Assembly: GCA_019117125.1 (NCBI GenBank)
Contig: DXAL01000021.1
Location: 1 to 64,000, forward strand
Source: Candidatus Mediterraneibacter merdipullorum
Lineage (GTDB): Bacteria; Bacillota; Clostridia; Lachnospirales; Lachnospiraceae
DNA length: 64,000 nucleotides
Direction of reading: 5' to 3'
Every line of letters starts with the position of its first letter. The stretch's first letter is position 1. Shown here one piece after another: positions 32,086 through 42,071 of the stretch. The translations under genes and the position numbers were made by a program. The notes under the pieces were generated by a model. The model was not told where the DNA came from, did not search any database, and worked only from the letters and a program-made list of their open reading frames with translations.

Positions 32086-35000
32086 ATGGCAAGAAAAATG
32101 AAGACCATGGACGGTAACCAGGCTGCTGCTCACGTGTCATATGCTTACACAGAAGTTGCGGCAATCTACCCGATTACACCGTCATCCGTTATGCCTGAGC
32201 ATGTTGACGAATGGGCGACACAGGGCAGGGAGAATATCTTCGGACAGACAGTCAATGTCGTAGAAATGCAGTCCGAGGCAGGTGCGGCAGGCGCCGTGCA
32301 CGGTTCTCTGGCAGCAGGAGCCCTGACGACGACATTCACAGCTTCTCAGGGACTTCTTCTTATGATCCCGAACCTGTACAAAGTAGCCGGCGAGCAGCTC
32401 CCGGGCGTATTCAACGTATCCGCACGTGCGCTTGCGAGCCACGCGCTTTCCATCTTCGGTGATCACTCTGACGTATATGCCTGTCGTCAGACCGGCGCAG
32501 CGATGCTGTGCGAGTCCAGCGTACAGGAGGTTATGGACCTGACACCGGTTGCACACTGTGCGGCGCTGGAAGGAAAACTCCCGTTCATCAACTTCTTCGA
32601 CGGATTCCGTACATCCCACGAAATCCAGAAGATTGAGACATGGGATTACGAGGACCTCAAAGACCTGGTAAATATGGATGCCATCGACGCATTCCGCGCA
32701 CATGCGCTGAACCCGAACCATCCGTGCCAGAGAGGTTCCGCTCAGAACCCGGATATCTTCTTCCAGGCAAGAGAGGCATGCAACCCGTACTACGATGCAA
32801 TGCCGGCAATCGTCCAGAACTACATGGACAAAGTCAATGAAAAAATCGGAACAGACTATAAACTGTTCAACTACTACGGAGCAGAGGACGCGGAGCATGT
32901 GATTATTGCGATGGGTTCTGTCTGCGATACGATCGAGGAGACTATCGATTACCTGATGAAGGCAGGCGAGAAAGTGGGCGTTGTGAAAGTACGTCTGTAC
33001 AGACCGTTCTGCGCACAGGCGCTCATCGATGCAATTCCGGATTCCGTGAAGAAGATTTCTGTCCTTGACAGGACGAAAGAGCCGGGCGCTATGGGCGAGC
33101 CGCTGTACCTGGATGTTGTCGCAGCCCTCAAAGGCTCCAAATTCGACGCAGTTCCGGTCTACACAGGACGTTACGGACTTGGTTCCAAAGATACGACTCC
33201 TGCTCAGATTGTTGCTGTATATCACAATGATGAGAAGAAAGTCTTCACCATCGGCATCGAGGACGATGTGACGAATCTGTCCCTGAAGGCAGACGAGCCG
33301 CTCGTTACGACACCGGAAGGCACGATCAACTGTAAATTCTGGGGACTTGGCGCTGACGGTACCGTCGGAGCGAACAAGAACTCCATCAAGATTATCGGTG
33401 ACAACACAGACATGTACGCACAGGCTTACTTTGACTATGACTCCAAGAAGTCCGGCGGCGTGACAATGTCCCACCTGCGTTTCGGCAAGCTGCCGATTAA
33501 GTCTACATACCTGATCCACCAGGCGAACTTTGTGGCATGCCACAATCCGTCCTATGTGAACAAATACAACATGGTTCAGGAGCTTGTTGACGGCGGCACA
33601 TTCCTTCTCAACTGTCCGTGGGATATGGAAGGACTTGAGAAACATCTGCCGGGACAGGTAAAAGCATATATCGCAAACCACAACATCAAGTTCTACACCA
33701 TCGATGGTATCAAAATCGGTAAAGAAATCGGACTTGGCGGACGTATCAATACAGTCCTTCAGTCTGCATTCTTCAAACTGGCTGCCATCATTCCGGAGGC
33801 GGAGGCAATCGACCTGATGAAGGCTGCTGCAAAGGCGACATACGGAAGAAAGGGCGACAAGATTGTCCAGATGAACTATGACGCCATCGACGCAGGTGCA
33901 AAACAGGTCGTAGAAGTGGCAGTTCCGGAGAGCTGGAAAAATGCAGCTGACGAAGGACTTGCCCAGCCGAAGGTAGGAGAGAACGGAAGAAAAGACGTTG
34001 TGGATTTCGTTAAGAATATCCAGTCAAAAGTAAACGCTCAGGAAGGAAATACACTTCCGGTATCCGCGTTCAACGACTATGTAGACGGTTCTACGCCGTC
34101 CGGTTCCTCCGCATACGAGAAGCGCGGCATCGCAGTGGATATCCCGGTATGGAAACCGGAGAACTGTATCCAGTGCAACCGCTGTGCATATGTCTGCCCG
34201 CATGCAGTCATCCGTCCGGTAGCCCTCACAGAGGACGAGCTTGCAAAAGCACCGGAAGGAATGGAAGCAATCGACATGATTGGTATGCCGGGCATGAAGT
34301 TCTCCATGACCGTATCCGCTTATGACTGTACAGGCTGCGGTTCCTGTGCAAATGTCTGCCCGGGCAAGAAGGGCGAGAAGGCGCTCGTCATGGCAAACAT
34401 GGAAGAGAATGCCGGCAAGCAGGATTACTTCGATTACGGAAGAGAGATCCCGGTAAAACCGGAAGTTGTTGCGAAGTTCAAAGAGACGACGGTAAAGGGC
34501 AGCCAGTTCAAACAGCCGCTCCTCGAGTTCTCCGGCGCATGCGCAGGCTGCGGCGAGACACCGTACGCAAAACTGATTACACAGCTCTTCGGCGACAGGA
34601 TGTACATCGCAAACGCGACAGGATGCTCCTCCATCTGGGGCAACTCCTCACCGTCCACACCGTACACGGTGAACGAGAAGGGACAGGGACCGGCATGGTG
34701 CAACTCTCTGTTCGAGGATAACGCAGAGTTCGGTTATGGTATGCTGCTCGCTCAGAACACCATCCGTGACAGGATGAAAGGTCTGGTGGTAACGCTTGCA
34801 GAAGACGCTCAGGATGCAGACGTGAAGGCGGCAGCTCAGGAGTACCTGGATACATTCGGATGCGGCGCGACAAACGGAACCGCTACAGACAACCTGGTGG
34901 CAGCTCTGGAGAAATGCGGATGCGACCGCGCGGAGAAGACAGAACTTCTGAAGAACAAAGACTTCCTCGCTAAGAAATCCCAGTGGGTATTCGGCGGTGA

Positions 35001-35637
35001 CGGATGGGCTTACGATATCGGATTCGGCGGCGTTGACCACGTACTTGCAAGCGGCAAGGACATCAACATCATGGTATTCGATACAGAGGTTTACTCCAAC
35101 ACAGGCGGACAGTCTTCCAAGGCTACAAAGACAGGTGCTACGGCACAGTTCGCTGCAGGCGGTAAAGAGACGAAGAAGAAAGACCTTGCGGGCATGGCAA
35201 TGAGCTACGGCTATGTATATGTTGCACAGATTGCGATGGGCGCTGACTTCAACCAGACAGTCAAAGCTATCACAGAGGCTGAGGCATATCCGGGACCGTC
35301 ACTGATTATCGCTTACGCTCCGTGTATCAACCACGGTATCAAGAAGGGTATGAGCAAAGCCCAGACAGAGGAACAGCTGGCAGTAGAGTGCGGATACTGG
35401 AACAACTTCCGGTTCAATCCGGCTGCGGAAGGCAACAAGTTCTTCCTTGACAGCAAGGCTCCGAAGGAAGAGGATTACCAGGCATTCCTTGACGGCGAGG
35501 TTCGTTACAATGCCCTGAAGAGGTCCAATCCGGAGAAGGCTGCAAGACTCTTCGCCCTCAATGAGCAGGAAGCGATGGAGAGATACGATTACCTGAAGAA
35601 GCTGGTAGACGTATACGCAGCGGACAAAGCGGAGTAA
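32086..35637 (+). CDS. nifJ: Pyruvate:ferredoxin (flavodoxin) oxidoreductase
   Basis: Oxidatively decarboxylates pyruvate to acetyl-CoA and CO2, passing electrons to ferredoxin; central to clostridial fermentation. A single-chain enzyme of 1183 residues holding the domains that are separate subunits elsewhere: N-terminal pyruvate-binding region (YAYTEVAAIYPITPSSVMPEH), the central gamma domain, two [4Fe-4S] clusters near residues 695-760 (CIQCNRCAYVCP; CTGCGSCANVCP), the proximal-cluster cysteines (CAGCGETPYAKL) and the TPP domain (GDGWAYDIGFGG, VYSNTGGQSSKAT). The ATG at 32086 follows an ideal AAGGAGG. Codon use is more biased than in neighbouring genes (many GCA, ACA, GTT), as expected for high expression. 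Monocistronic. Confidence 0.98.
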   Translation: MARKMKTMDGNQAAAHVSYAYTEVAAIYPITPSSVMPEHVDEWATQGRENIFGQTVNVVEMQSEAGAAGAVHGSLAAGALTTTFTASQGLLLMIPNLYKVAGEQLPGVFNVSARALASHALSIFGDHSDVYACRQTGAAMLCESSVQEVMDLTPVAHCAALEGKLPFINFFDGFRTSHEIQKIETWDYEDLKDLVNMDAIDAFRAHALNPNHPCQRGSAQNPDIFFQAREACNPYYDAMPAIVQNYMDKVNEKIGTDYKLFNYYGAEDAEHVIIAMGSVCDTIEETIDYLMKAGEKVGVVKVRLYRPFCAQALIDAIPDSVKKISVLDRTKEPGAMGEPLYLDVVAALKGSKFDAVPVYTGRYGLGSKDTTPAQIVAVYHNDEKKVFTIGIEDDVTNLSLKADEPLVTTPEGTINCKFWGLGADGTVGANKNSIKIIGDNTDMYAQAYFDYDSKKSGGVTMSHLRFGKLPIKSTYLIHQANFVACHNPSYVNKYNMVQELVDGGTFLLNCPWDMEGLEKHLPGQVKAYIANHNIKFYTIDGIKIGKEIGLGGRINTVLQSAFFKLAAIIPEAEAIDLMKAAAKATYGRKGDKIVQMNYDAIDAGAKQVVEVAVPESWKNAADEGLAQPKVGENGRKDVVDFVKNIQSKVNAQEGNTLPVSAFNDYVDGSTPSGSSAYEKRGIAVDIPVWKPENCIQCNRCAYVCPHAVIRPVALTEDELAKAPEGMEAIDMIGMPGMKFSMTVSAYDCTGCGSCANVCPGKKGEKALVMANMEENAGKQDYFDYGREIPVKPEVVAKFKETTVKGSQFKQPLLEFSGACAGCGETPYAKLITQLFGDRMYIANATGCSSIWGNSSPSTPYTVNEKGQGPAWCNSLFEDNAEFGYGMLLAQNTIRDRMKGLVVTLAEDAQDADVKAAAQEYLDTFGCGATNGTATDNLVAALEKCGCDRAEKTELLKNKDFLAKKSQWVFGGDGWAYDIGFGGVDHVLASGKDINIMVFDTEVYSNTGGQSSKATKTGATAQFAAGGKETKKKDLAGMAMSYGYVYVAQIAMGADFNQTVKAITEAEAYPGPSLIIAYAPCINHGIKKGMSKAQTEEQLAVECGYWNNFRFNPAAEGNKFFLDSKAPKEEDYQAFLDGEVRYNALKRSNPEKAARLFALNEQEAMERYDYLKKLVDVYAADKAE

Positions 35638-35665
35638 AAACCTGAGAACTGAAAAACAGGTATAC

Positions 35666-35694
35666 TTGACTATAGCCAGGGCATATGGTATAGT
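35666..35694 (+). promoter_or_regulatory. Strong promoter of a candidate small RNA
   Basis: TTGACT (35666-35671), 17-bp spacer, TATAGT (35689-35694). No plus-strand gene follows; the next plus-strand feature is a terminator about 45-70 nt downstream. Confidence 0.65.
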
Positions 35695-35700
35695 ATGCAT

Positions 35701-35770
35701 GGGCAAAACGATATGACGTTTCCATTTGAAACGGCGAAAACCCCGGGAGTTGCCGCTCCCGGGGTTTTCT
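35701..35770 (+). ncRNA. Candidate small RNA of about 70 nt
   Basis: Predicted transcript between the promoter at 35666-35694 and the terminator at 35737-35767. It contains a 5' hairpin (CGTTTC, 5-nt loop, GAAACG) and then the terminator stem. No open frame with a ribosome site lies inside. The next gene on the right is on the opposite strand, so this is not a leader. I do not recognise an RNA family. It could also be a processed 3' end of nifJ mRNA. Confidence 0.5.
35737..35767. terminator. Strong bidirectional terminator
   Basis: AAAACCCCGGGAG (35737-35749) pairs with CTCCCGGGGTTTT (35755-35767) around a short loop. A-run and T-run flank it, so it works in both directions and separates nifJ from the minus-strand ATPase gene. 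Confidence 0.9.
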
Positions 35771-35887
35771 ATTCCGTTTATGTATGGTGGCTTAGACCAT
35801 AGGCTGGTTACCGGCTATTTGTCGCCGTCCAGCCATTTGATGATATAGTGGCAGGCTGCACCACCCATGACGGCGGAGTGCGCCGGG

Positions 35888-37180
35888 TCAGAGCAGCTCT
35901 TTTGTTTTTCCGGCAAGATAGAGCGGGATGTTTGTGAAATCTCCGTCCCTGCGGTATCCACGCTTTGAAAAACGGATGGCGTGCTCCGGGTGATGGGCTG
36001 CGATATACCGTTTAAAGGAGGGGGCGGATTTGTTTTCTCCGCCTTTTACCTCGACAGGAATGATTTCTGTGCCGCATTGCAGCAGAAAGTCAATCTCGCT
36101 GGTCTTGTCAGAATAGTAGCGGGGTTCCGTTTCAAATTGTCCGTGAAGCTGCTGCAGGATATAATTTTCCGTGAGCGGACTCTTAAACTGATAATCTGCT
36201 TTCAGGAGAATCGCGCTGTTATCAATCCCTGCCATGTGTTTCAGGAGCCCGGTGTCGAACAGGAACAGCTTGAACTGGTCGAGCCTGTCAAAGGCGGACA
36301 ACGGATGCTCTGCCCTGGAAACATTGTAAATGCGGTTGAGCATTCCGGCGGAGACGAGCCATTCGATTGCCTCCTCAAAGTCCCGCGCCCGTCCGCCCTG
36401 CCGGACGGCTCCATAGATGAATTTTTCATTGGATTTGGCGAGCTGTGAGACAATGCTGCGAAATACCATCAGGATGCGCCCGCTGTTTACCTTCCCGTTA
36501 TGCTTGGAAAAGTCATTTTCATAAATTTCAATCAGTTCGTGCTGAATCCGGGAAATGCGTGCCGGGTCTTTGTGCTTTATCCACGATGCGACACATTCCG
36601 GCATGCCTCCGATAATCAGGTAATTGTTATAAGCTTCCAGCAGCCGGTTGTGGAAAATTTCTTCAATCTGCTGTCCTTTCCGGATGCTCTCGTAATAGGA
36701 AAAGAGCGCCGGTTCCGTTGCCTCAAGAAATTCGTCAAAGCGCAGCGGAGAGAGGCTGAGCAGGTTCACCATGCCTACCGGGTAGGATTTCGGCTGTGCC
36801 AGCAGGGTTCCGAGCAGGCTTCCGGCTGCAATGATATGATAATCCTCTGCCGTCTCTTTGAAATATTTGAGCGCATTCAATGCCTCGGGGCATTCCTGGA
36901 TTTCGTCAAAGATGATGAGTGTTTTGCCGGGAAGGATTTTCTCTTCCGCTATCAGGGAGAGCAGCTCGATGATTCTCCGGGGATTTTTGTTCGTCTCAAA
37001 TATGGATTTCAGCGCATCCTCTTCATCGAAGTTAAAGTAGACAAAGCTGTCATAGAAAGTCTGTCCGAATTCTTTCATGAGCCATGTCTTTCCCACCTGC
37101 CGGGCGCCGCGGATGATAAGAGGCTTGCGCTCCGGGTCGTTTTTCCATTTTATCAAATCTTTAACAGCGCTGCGTTTCAT
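35888..37180 (-). CDS. DUF4143-type AAA ATPase
   Basis: ATP-binding protein of the large AAA_14/DUF4143 family, whose cellular role is unknown. 430 residues. Walker A is in RGARQVGKTWLMKEFG near residue 25 and Walker B in TLIIFDEIQECPEAL near residue 90. The arginine-rich sensor region and the C-terminal DUF4143 nuclease-like fold with ETEPRYYSDKTSEIDFLLQ and IIPVEVKGGENKSAPSFKRY are typical (the D..EVK pattern resembles a PD-(D/E)xK core). The ATG at 37180 follows AAAGGCGGTGG; the longer frame to 37258 is in an AT-rich leader. These genes often occur in variable numbers per genome and are prone to transfer. It is a single-gene unit. Confidence 0.85.
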   Translation of the reverse strand: MKRSAVKDLIKWKNDPERKPLIIRGARQVGKTWLMKEFGQTFYDSFVYFNFDEEDALKSIFETNKNPRRIIELLSLIAEEKILPGKTLIIFDEIQECPEALNALKYFKETAEDYHIIAAGSLLGTLLAQPKSYPVGMVNLLSLSPLRFDEFLEATEPALFSYYESIRKGQQIEEIFHNRLLEAYNNYLIIGGMPECVASWIKHKDPARISRIQHELIEIYENDFSKHNGKVNSGRILMVFRSIVSQLAKSNEKFIYGAVRQGGRARDFEEAIEWLVSAGMLNRIYNVSRAEHPLSAFDRLDQFKLFLFDTGLLKHMAGIDNSAILLKADYQFKSPLTENYILQQLHGQFETEPRYYSDKTSEIDFLLQCGTEIIPVEVKGGENKSAPSFKRYIAAHHPEHAIRFSKRGYRRDGDFTNIPLYLAGKTKELL

Positions 37181-37349
37181 GTGGACCACCGCCTTTCTCT
37201 TGTCGATACGAAAAGGGTAACACATTTTTCCGGATTTCTCAACGGGAATATTACACATTATTCCAAAAAATATTTTGATTTAAAACACATTTTTCTAAAA
37301 AATAAATTTAAATTATGCACGTTTTTTCTGCAAAAAGGCAGAACAAAAA
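37181..37349. other. AT-rich gap upstream of the ATPase gene
   Basis: Markedly A/T-rich, with no gene. It must hold the minus-strand promoter for the ATPase, but several weak -10-like boxes prevent a confident call. Confidence 0.4.
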
Positions 37350-37394
37350 GATACGGCGGGCGGTGCCGGGGTTATCCGGTCCGCCCGCTGTATC
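37350..37394 (-). terminator. Terminator of the AraC regulator gene
   Basis: AGATACGGCGGGCGG (starting 37350) pairs with CCGCCCGCTGTATCT (37381-37395) with one mismatch. On the minus strand it is followed by TTTTTG. Confidence 0.75.
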
Positions 37395-37450
37395 TTCGCG
37401 GTGGGAGCGCCCTGCGGTTTCGGAACATGCCTGTCGGCACTTCCCGCGCT

Positions 37451-38311
37451 TCAGCCCACCAGCGGTTCGCTTAAATATTTCTTCGGCGTCACGCCTTTGT
37501 ATTTCTTGAATGTCTTGATGAAATAGCTCTCATCGTTGAATCCGCAGCTCATTCCGATTTCCGCGATGGACTGGTTCGTCGTCGCCAGCTTGAAGCACGC
37601 CTGTTCCACGCGGTAGTAGTTCACATAATCAATGGGGGTCCGGTGGGTCATCTCCCGGAAATACCGGCAGAAGTATTTGGAGTTCATGCCGGCAGAGCGC
37701 GCCAGGTCATCCAGCGTGATGCATTCGTCATAATGGTCCTCAATGATCGCGAGGACCCGCTTCAGATGTTCGATGCGCTGTCCGTCCTTCGCGGAGATGC
37801 TCTGAATTTTCTTATATAATCCATGCTCCAGCACATATCCGAAAAATTCGTAGAATGCACCGATTACAGTCAGTTCGTGTCCCTCCTCCCGGGTCTTCAT
37901 ATGGCTGAACATCCGGTCCGTGATGCGGGAGAGGGTTTTTGGACACGGCGAGAACAGATGGTTGATTTCAATGGAGTCGCTGCTGACTTTTTTCAGGAGC
38001 CGTTCTCCGGCGGGGCTGGAAGTCATCAGGGAGTCCAGATTGAACACGATGCACTCGTACAGACAGTTCCTCGGGATGCCTCCGTGGAGCAGTCCACCCT
38101 TGACAAAGATGAGGTCGCCCGCGTGGGCGGTGAACTCGTCCTCCCCGATGGTCATCAGAAATTCCCCTTTCAGGATGCGGATGACTTCATATTCAATATG
38201 CCAGTGGTAAGACATCTCATAGCGCGGATGCGCCGGCCCCACATGATAAAACTCCATCGGGAAATCAAACGTCCCGTGCTCCTTCGTCTCCCTGTACTTA
38301 ATATATTTCAT
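37451..38311 (-). CDS. AraC family regulator beside the fucose genes
   Basis: 286-residue AraC-type transcription factor. The N-terminal cupin sensor (residues 1-135) has HWHIEYEVIRILKGEFLMTIG and HAGDLIFVKGGLLHGG. The C-terminal pair of helix-turn-helix motifs (residues 185-285) includes ITLDDLARSAGMNSKYFCRYFREMT and IAEIGMSCGFNDESYFIKTFKKYKG followed by TPKKY. The start ATG at 38311 follows AAAGGATG. It is divergent from fucI across 288 bp, so it is a good candidate activator of fucI-fucK, sensing L-fucose or a breakdown product. That is inferred from position only. Confidence 0.88.
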   Translation of the reverse strand: MKYIKYRETKEHGTFDFPMEFYHVGPAHPRYEMSYHWHIEYEVIRILKGEFLMTIGEDEFTAHAGDLIFVKGGLLHGGIPRNCLYECIVFNLDSLMTSSPAGERLLKKVSSDSIEINHLFSPCPKTLSRITDRMFSHMKTREEGHELTVIGAFYEFFGYVLEHGLYKKIQSISAKDGQRIEHLKRVLAIIEDHYDECITLDDLARSAGMNSKYFCRYFREMTHRTPIDYVNYYRVEQACFKLATTNQSIAEIGMSCGFNDESYFIKTFKKYKGVTPKKYLSEPLVG

Positions 38312-38381
38312 GATATTACATCCTTTCAATTTTGTTACATTTTTTATAGATAAGAACACTGACAGAACGGCAGGTGCTGCG

Positions 38382-38417
38382 CTGTGTCCCGAGCGAAAGC
38401 GTGTTCTGGAAGAACAC
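38382..38417. repeat. Dispersed 36-bp element, copy 2
   Basis: Matches 14141-14176 at 31 of 36 positions. Here the right half forms a perfect hairpin GTGTTCT-GGA-AGAACAC (38401-38417), partly lost in the other copy. Confidence 0.65.
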
Positions 38418-38522
38418 AGGACCGCACGCCGGAAGAAGAGAATAGATAATTTCTCCTTTGCAGCAGTTTCTGTTTTTTGTATTTAAAGTGAATATCTTTA
38501 CATTTTTATTCTATTATAACAC

Positions 38523-38551
38523 GAGACAAAACAAAAAAATAGTACTATAAT
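38523..38551 (+). promoter_or_regulatory. Predicted promoter of fucI-fucK
   Basis: GAGACA (38523-38528), 17-bp spacer, TATAAT (38546-38551). The weak -35 fits a promoter that needs an activator, such as the divergent AraC protein. Confidence 0.5.
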
Positions 38552-38599
38552 GGGATACAAGAAACGAACCAAAAGCCAAAGAATAGGAGGAATGTTACT

Positions 38600-40405
38600 A
38601 TGGCAGAAAACAGGTACGTAGGTTCTTATCCGGTCATCGGCATCAGACCTACCATCGACGGAAGAAAAGGCGCTCTTGACGTAAGAGGTTCTCTGGAAGA
38701 CCAGACAATGGCTATGGCAAAGAACGCTGCAAAACTGTTTGAGGAGAACTTAAGATACTCAAACGGCGAGCCGGTGAAAGTCGTTATCGCTGATTCCACG
38801 ATCGGACGTGTGGGTGAGAGTGCTGCCTGCGCGGACAAGTTCAGAAAAGAAGGTGTTGACATCACACTGACAGTGACACCGTGCTGGTGCTACGGCTCAG
38901 AGACTATGGATATGGACCCGCAGACCATCAAGGCTGTATGGGGACTGAACGCGACAGAGAGACCGGGCGCTGTATATCTGGCATCCGTTCTTGCTACACA
39001 CGCTCAGAAAGGCCTTCCGGCATTCGGCATCTACGGACATGACGTTCAGGATGCAGACGATATGACCATTCCGGAAGATGTAAAGGAAAAACTGTTAAGA
39101 TTCGGCCGTGCAGCAGTTGCAGCTGCTTCCATGAGAGGCAAATCCTGGCTGCAGATTGGTTCCGTTACAATGGGTATCGGCGGTTCCATCATTGATTCCG
39201 ACTTTATCGAGTCCTACCTCGGCATGCGTGTTGAGTCTGTGGACGAGGTTGAAATCATCCGCCGCATGACAGAAGGCATCTACGATGAGGCTGAGTACCA
39301 GAAAGCTCTTGCATGGGCGAAAGAGAAATGCCACATCGGATTCGACAAGAACCCGGTTGAACTGCAGAAATCTCAGGAAGAGAAAGAGAGACAGTTCGAG
39401 TTCGTTGTCAAGATGGCCGTTATCATCAAAGACCTGATGCAGGGCAACAAGAACTTCCCGGAGGAGCTTTCCGAGGAAGCAATCGGACACAACGCAATCG
39501 CAGCAGGCTTCCAGGGACAGAGACAGTGGACAGACTTCTATCCGAACGGAGACTTCGCAGAGGCAATGCTCAACTCTTCCTTCGACTGGGATGGAGCCCG
39601 TGAGCCGTACATCCTGGCTACAGAGAACGACGTACTCAACGGTCTTGGCATGCTGTTCATGAAACTCCTTACAAACCGCGCTCAGATGTTCGCAGATGTT
39701 CGTACATACTGGAGCCCGGAGGCTGTTAAGAGAGTGACAGGCTACGACCTTGAGGGTGTTGCGAAAGAGAACGGCGGTATCATCCACCTGATTAACTCCG
39801 GCGCATGCTGCCTCGACGCATGCGGCGCTGCAAAAGATGAGAACGGCAACGGCATCATGAAAGAGTGGTGGAATGTAACAGAAGAAGACCAGCAGGCAAT
39901 CATGGACGCTACCACATGGAACATGGCTGACCTTGGATACTTCCGCGGCGGCGGATACTCCAGCCGTTTCGAGACGAAAGTACAGATGCCGGCTACCATG
40001 ATCCGTCTGAACCTTGTAAAGGGCCTTGGACCGATGCTTCAGATTGCAGAGGGCTGGACCGTAGGTCTTCCGGAAGATGTATCCGATACGCTCTGGAAAC
40101 GTACAGATTACACATGGCCGTGTACATGGTTCGCTCCGAGATGCGACGGCAAGGAAGGCGCGTTCAAGTCCGCTTATGACGTAATGAACAACTGGGGCGC
40201 AAACCACGGTGCGATTTCCTACGGACACATCGGTGCAGACCTGATTACATTTGCATCCATGCTCCGTATCCCGGTTGCTATGCACAACGTACCGACGGAG
40301 AAGATTTTCCGCCCGGCAGCATGGAACGCATTCGGAATGGACAAAGAAGGCGCTGACTACAGAGCTTGTGCAAACTACGGCGCGCTCTACAAACCGTACA
40401 AATAA
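38600..40405 (+). CDS. fucI: L-fucose isomerase
   Basis: Converts L-fucose to L-fuculose (also D-arabinose to D-ribulose), first step of fucose catabolism; Mn-dependent cytoplasmic hexamer. The 601 residues match FucI throughout: [75 protein letters not shown] and the C-terminal [31 protein letters not shown] precedes the ATG. It is followed by an FGGY kinase after 102 nt. Codon use resembles nifJ, suggesting strong expression when induced. Confidence 0.97.
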   Translation: MAENRYVGSYPVIGIRPTIDGRKGALDVRGSLEDQTMAMAKNAAKLFEENLRYSNGEPVKVVIADSTIGRVGESAACADKFRKEGVDITLTVTPCWCYGSETMDMDPQTIKAVWGLNATERPGAVYLASVLATHAQKGLPAFGIYGHDVQDADDMTIPEDVKEKLLRFGRAAVAAASMRGKSWLQIGSVTMGIGGSIIDSDFIESYLGMRVESVDEVEIIRRMTEGIYDEAEYQKALAWAKEKCHIGFDKNPVELQKSQEEKERQFEFVVKMAVIIKDLMQGNKNFPEELSEEAIGHNAIAAGFQGQRQWTDFYPNGDFAEAMLNSSFDWDGAREPYILATENDVLNGLGMLFMKLLTNRAQMFADVRTYWSPEAVKRVTGYDLEGVAKENGGIIHLINSGACCLDACGAAKDENGNGIMKEWWNVTEEDQQAIMDATTWNMADLGYFRGGGYSSRFETKVQMPATMIRLNLVKGLGPMLQIAEGWTVGLPEDVSDTLWKRTDYTWPCTWFAPRCDGKEGAFKSAYDVMNNWGANHGAISYGHIGADLITFASMLRIPVAMHNVPTEKIFRPAAWNAFGMDKEGADYRACANYGALYKPYK

Positions 40406-40507
40406 AAAGAACAAGATTTCTGCATAAAGTGTGATTTGAGATTTGAGAAAGGAGAGGGTTGAAAGCAGAACTTTCAGCCCTCTTGTCACAAATAAAAGGA
40501 GAAGATT

Positions 40508-41974
40508 ATGGAAAAGAAAGTATTGGCATTTGACTTTGGCGCATCCGGCGGCAGGGCAATGTGCGGGACTTTTGACGGTGAGAAGATTACGATCGAGGAG
40601 CTGCATCGCTTTTCCAATGACCCGGTCATCTTAAACGGCACCATGTACTGGGATGTGCTCCGTCTGTTCTTTGAGATAAAGCAGGGGCTCATCAAGGCAA
40701 AAAAATGCGGAAAGATTGAGAGCATCGGCATCGATACATGGGGCGTTGACTTCGGCCTTATCGACGGGGAGGGGCGCCTCCTGGAAAATCCGGTCCACTA
40801 CCGCGACAGCCGTACAGAGGGGATGCTTGCAGAGAGCTTCAAGATGATAGACAAACAGAAGTTCTATGAGATTACAGGCAACCAGTTCATGGAGATTAAT
40901 ACGGCGTTCCAGCTGCTCTATCTCCTCAAGAACCGGAAAGACCTGCTGGACCGCGCGGATAAGATGATTCTCATGCCGGACCTGTTCAACTATTTCCTGA
41001 CAGGGGCAAAGAAATCGGAGTATTCCATCGCGTCCACGACACAGCTTCTGGACGCAAAGAAAGGGCAGTGGTCCGATGAGGTCATCGATGCTTTGAAGCT
41101 CCCGAAGAATATCTTCCCGGAAATCGTTCCGACCGGCACCAAAGTCGGGGAACTGACGGATGAGATATGCAATGAACTGGGGCTTGACAAGATTGACGTC
41201 ATGGCTGTCGCAGGACATGACACTCAGTCTGCGCTCGTCGCAGTGCCTGCGTCTGAGGAAGATTTCATCTTCTTAAGCTGCGGGACATGGTCGCTTTTGG
41301 GAACCGAACTTTCCGAGCCCATCATCAATGAGAAATCTGAACATTATAACATCACCAATGAGGGCGGATACGGCAGGAAGATTTCTTTCCTGAAAAATAT
41401 CATCGGTCTGTGGTGCATCCAGGAAAGCCGCCGTCAGTGGATACGCGAGGGACAGGAGTACGGCTTCGGCGAGCTGGAAATCATGGCGAAGGAAGCCGAG
41501 CCGCTGAAATGCTTCATCGACCCGGACGCGCCGGAATTTACGCCGGCAGGCGATGTGCCAAGCCGCATCCGGGAGTTCTGTAAGAAGACCGGACAGCCGG
41601 TTCCGGAAAGCATCGGCGAAGTGGTCCGCTGCATCAACCAGAGTCTTGCCATGAAATACCGTCACGCGATGGAAGAAATCAAAGACTGCACCGGAAAAGA
41701 CTATGAGACGGTCTACATGGTGGGCGGCGGGACCCAGAGCGCCCTGCTGTGCCAGTTTACGGCAAATGCCTGCGGGTGCCGTGTGAGTGCGGGACCGGTG
41801 GAGGCGACGGTGCTCGGCAATGTGGCGCTCCAGCTCATGGCTTCCGGCGACATCGCTTCACTTGGCGAGGCAAGAGAGATTATCAGACGTTCTCAGGATA
41901 TCCGTATCTACGAGCCTCAGGATACCGAAGCCTGGGATGAGGCGTATGAGAGATTTAAAAAGATTCTCGTATAG
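40508..41974 (+). CDS. FGGY sugar kinase, probable L-fuculokinase
   Basis: Sugar kinase of the RhaB-like branch of the FGGY family, 488 residues. N-terminal phosphate-binding loop FDFGASGGRAMCGTF, GIDTWGVDFGLID, substrate-side MPDLFNYFLTGAKKSEYSIASTTQLLD, AGHDTQSALVAVPA and the C-terminal VYMVGGGTQSALLCQFTANAC adenosine loop. By sequence it looks most like rhamnulokinase; in clostridial fucose clusters this subfamily takes the fuculokinase role, and its place right after fucI supports L-fuculose as substrate. No aldolase gene for fuculose-1-phosphate is present in the window. Confidence 0.88.
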   Translation: MEKKVLAFDFGASGGRAMCGTFDGEKITIEELHRFSNDPVILNGTMYWDVLRLFFEIKQGLIKAKKCGKIESIGIDTWGVDFGLIDGEGRLLENPVHYRDSRTEGMLAESFKMIDKQKFYEITGNQFMEINTAFQLLYLLKNRKDLLDRADKMILMPDLFNYFLTGAKKSEYSIASTTQLLDAKKGQWSDEVIDALKLPKNIFPEIVPTGTKVGELTDEICNELGLDKIDVMAVAGHDTQSALVAVPASEEDFIFLSCGTWSLLGTELSEPIINEKSEHYNITNEGGYGRKISFLKNIIGLWCIQESRRQWIREGQEYGFGELEIMAKEAEPLKCFIDPDAPEFTPAGDVPSRIREFCKKTGQPVPESIGEVVRCINQSLAMKYRHAMEEIKDCTGKDYETVYMVGGGTQSALLCQFTANACGCRVSAGPVEATVLGNVALQLMASGDIASLGEAREIIRRSQDIRIYEPQDTEAWDEAYERFKKILV

Positions 41975-41976
41975 GC

Positions 41977-42005
41977 TTGACTGTCAAAGTGCTGTATGTT
42001 TTAAT
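41977..42005 (+). promoter_or_regulatory. Predicted promoter of the LacI regulator gene
   Basis: TTGACT (41977-41982), 17-bp spacer, TTTAAT (42000-42005), immediately after the kinase stop. The leader contains the inverted repeat ATGCATT/AATGCAT (42017-42036). Confidence 0.55.
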
Positions 42006-42071
42006 TAGAACAATACATGCATTGGGCAGAATGCATAAAAACGGTTTGCCAACTCCCTGAAAGGAGTAAAA

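Noticed and set aside
38490-38520. Catabolite-response element upstream of fucI
   Set aside because: TGAATATCTTTACA is partly similar to the cre consensus, but the central CG is missing and several positions disagree.
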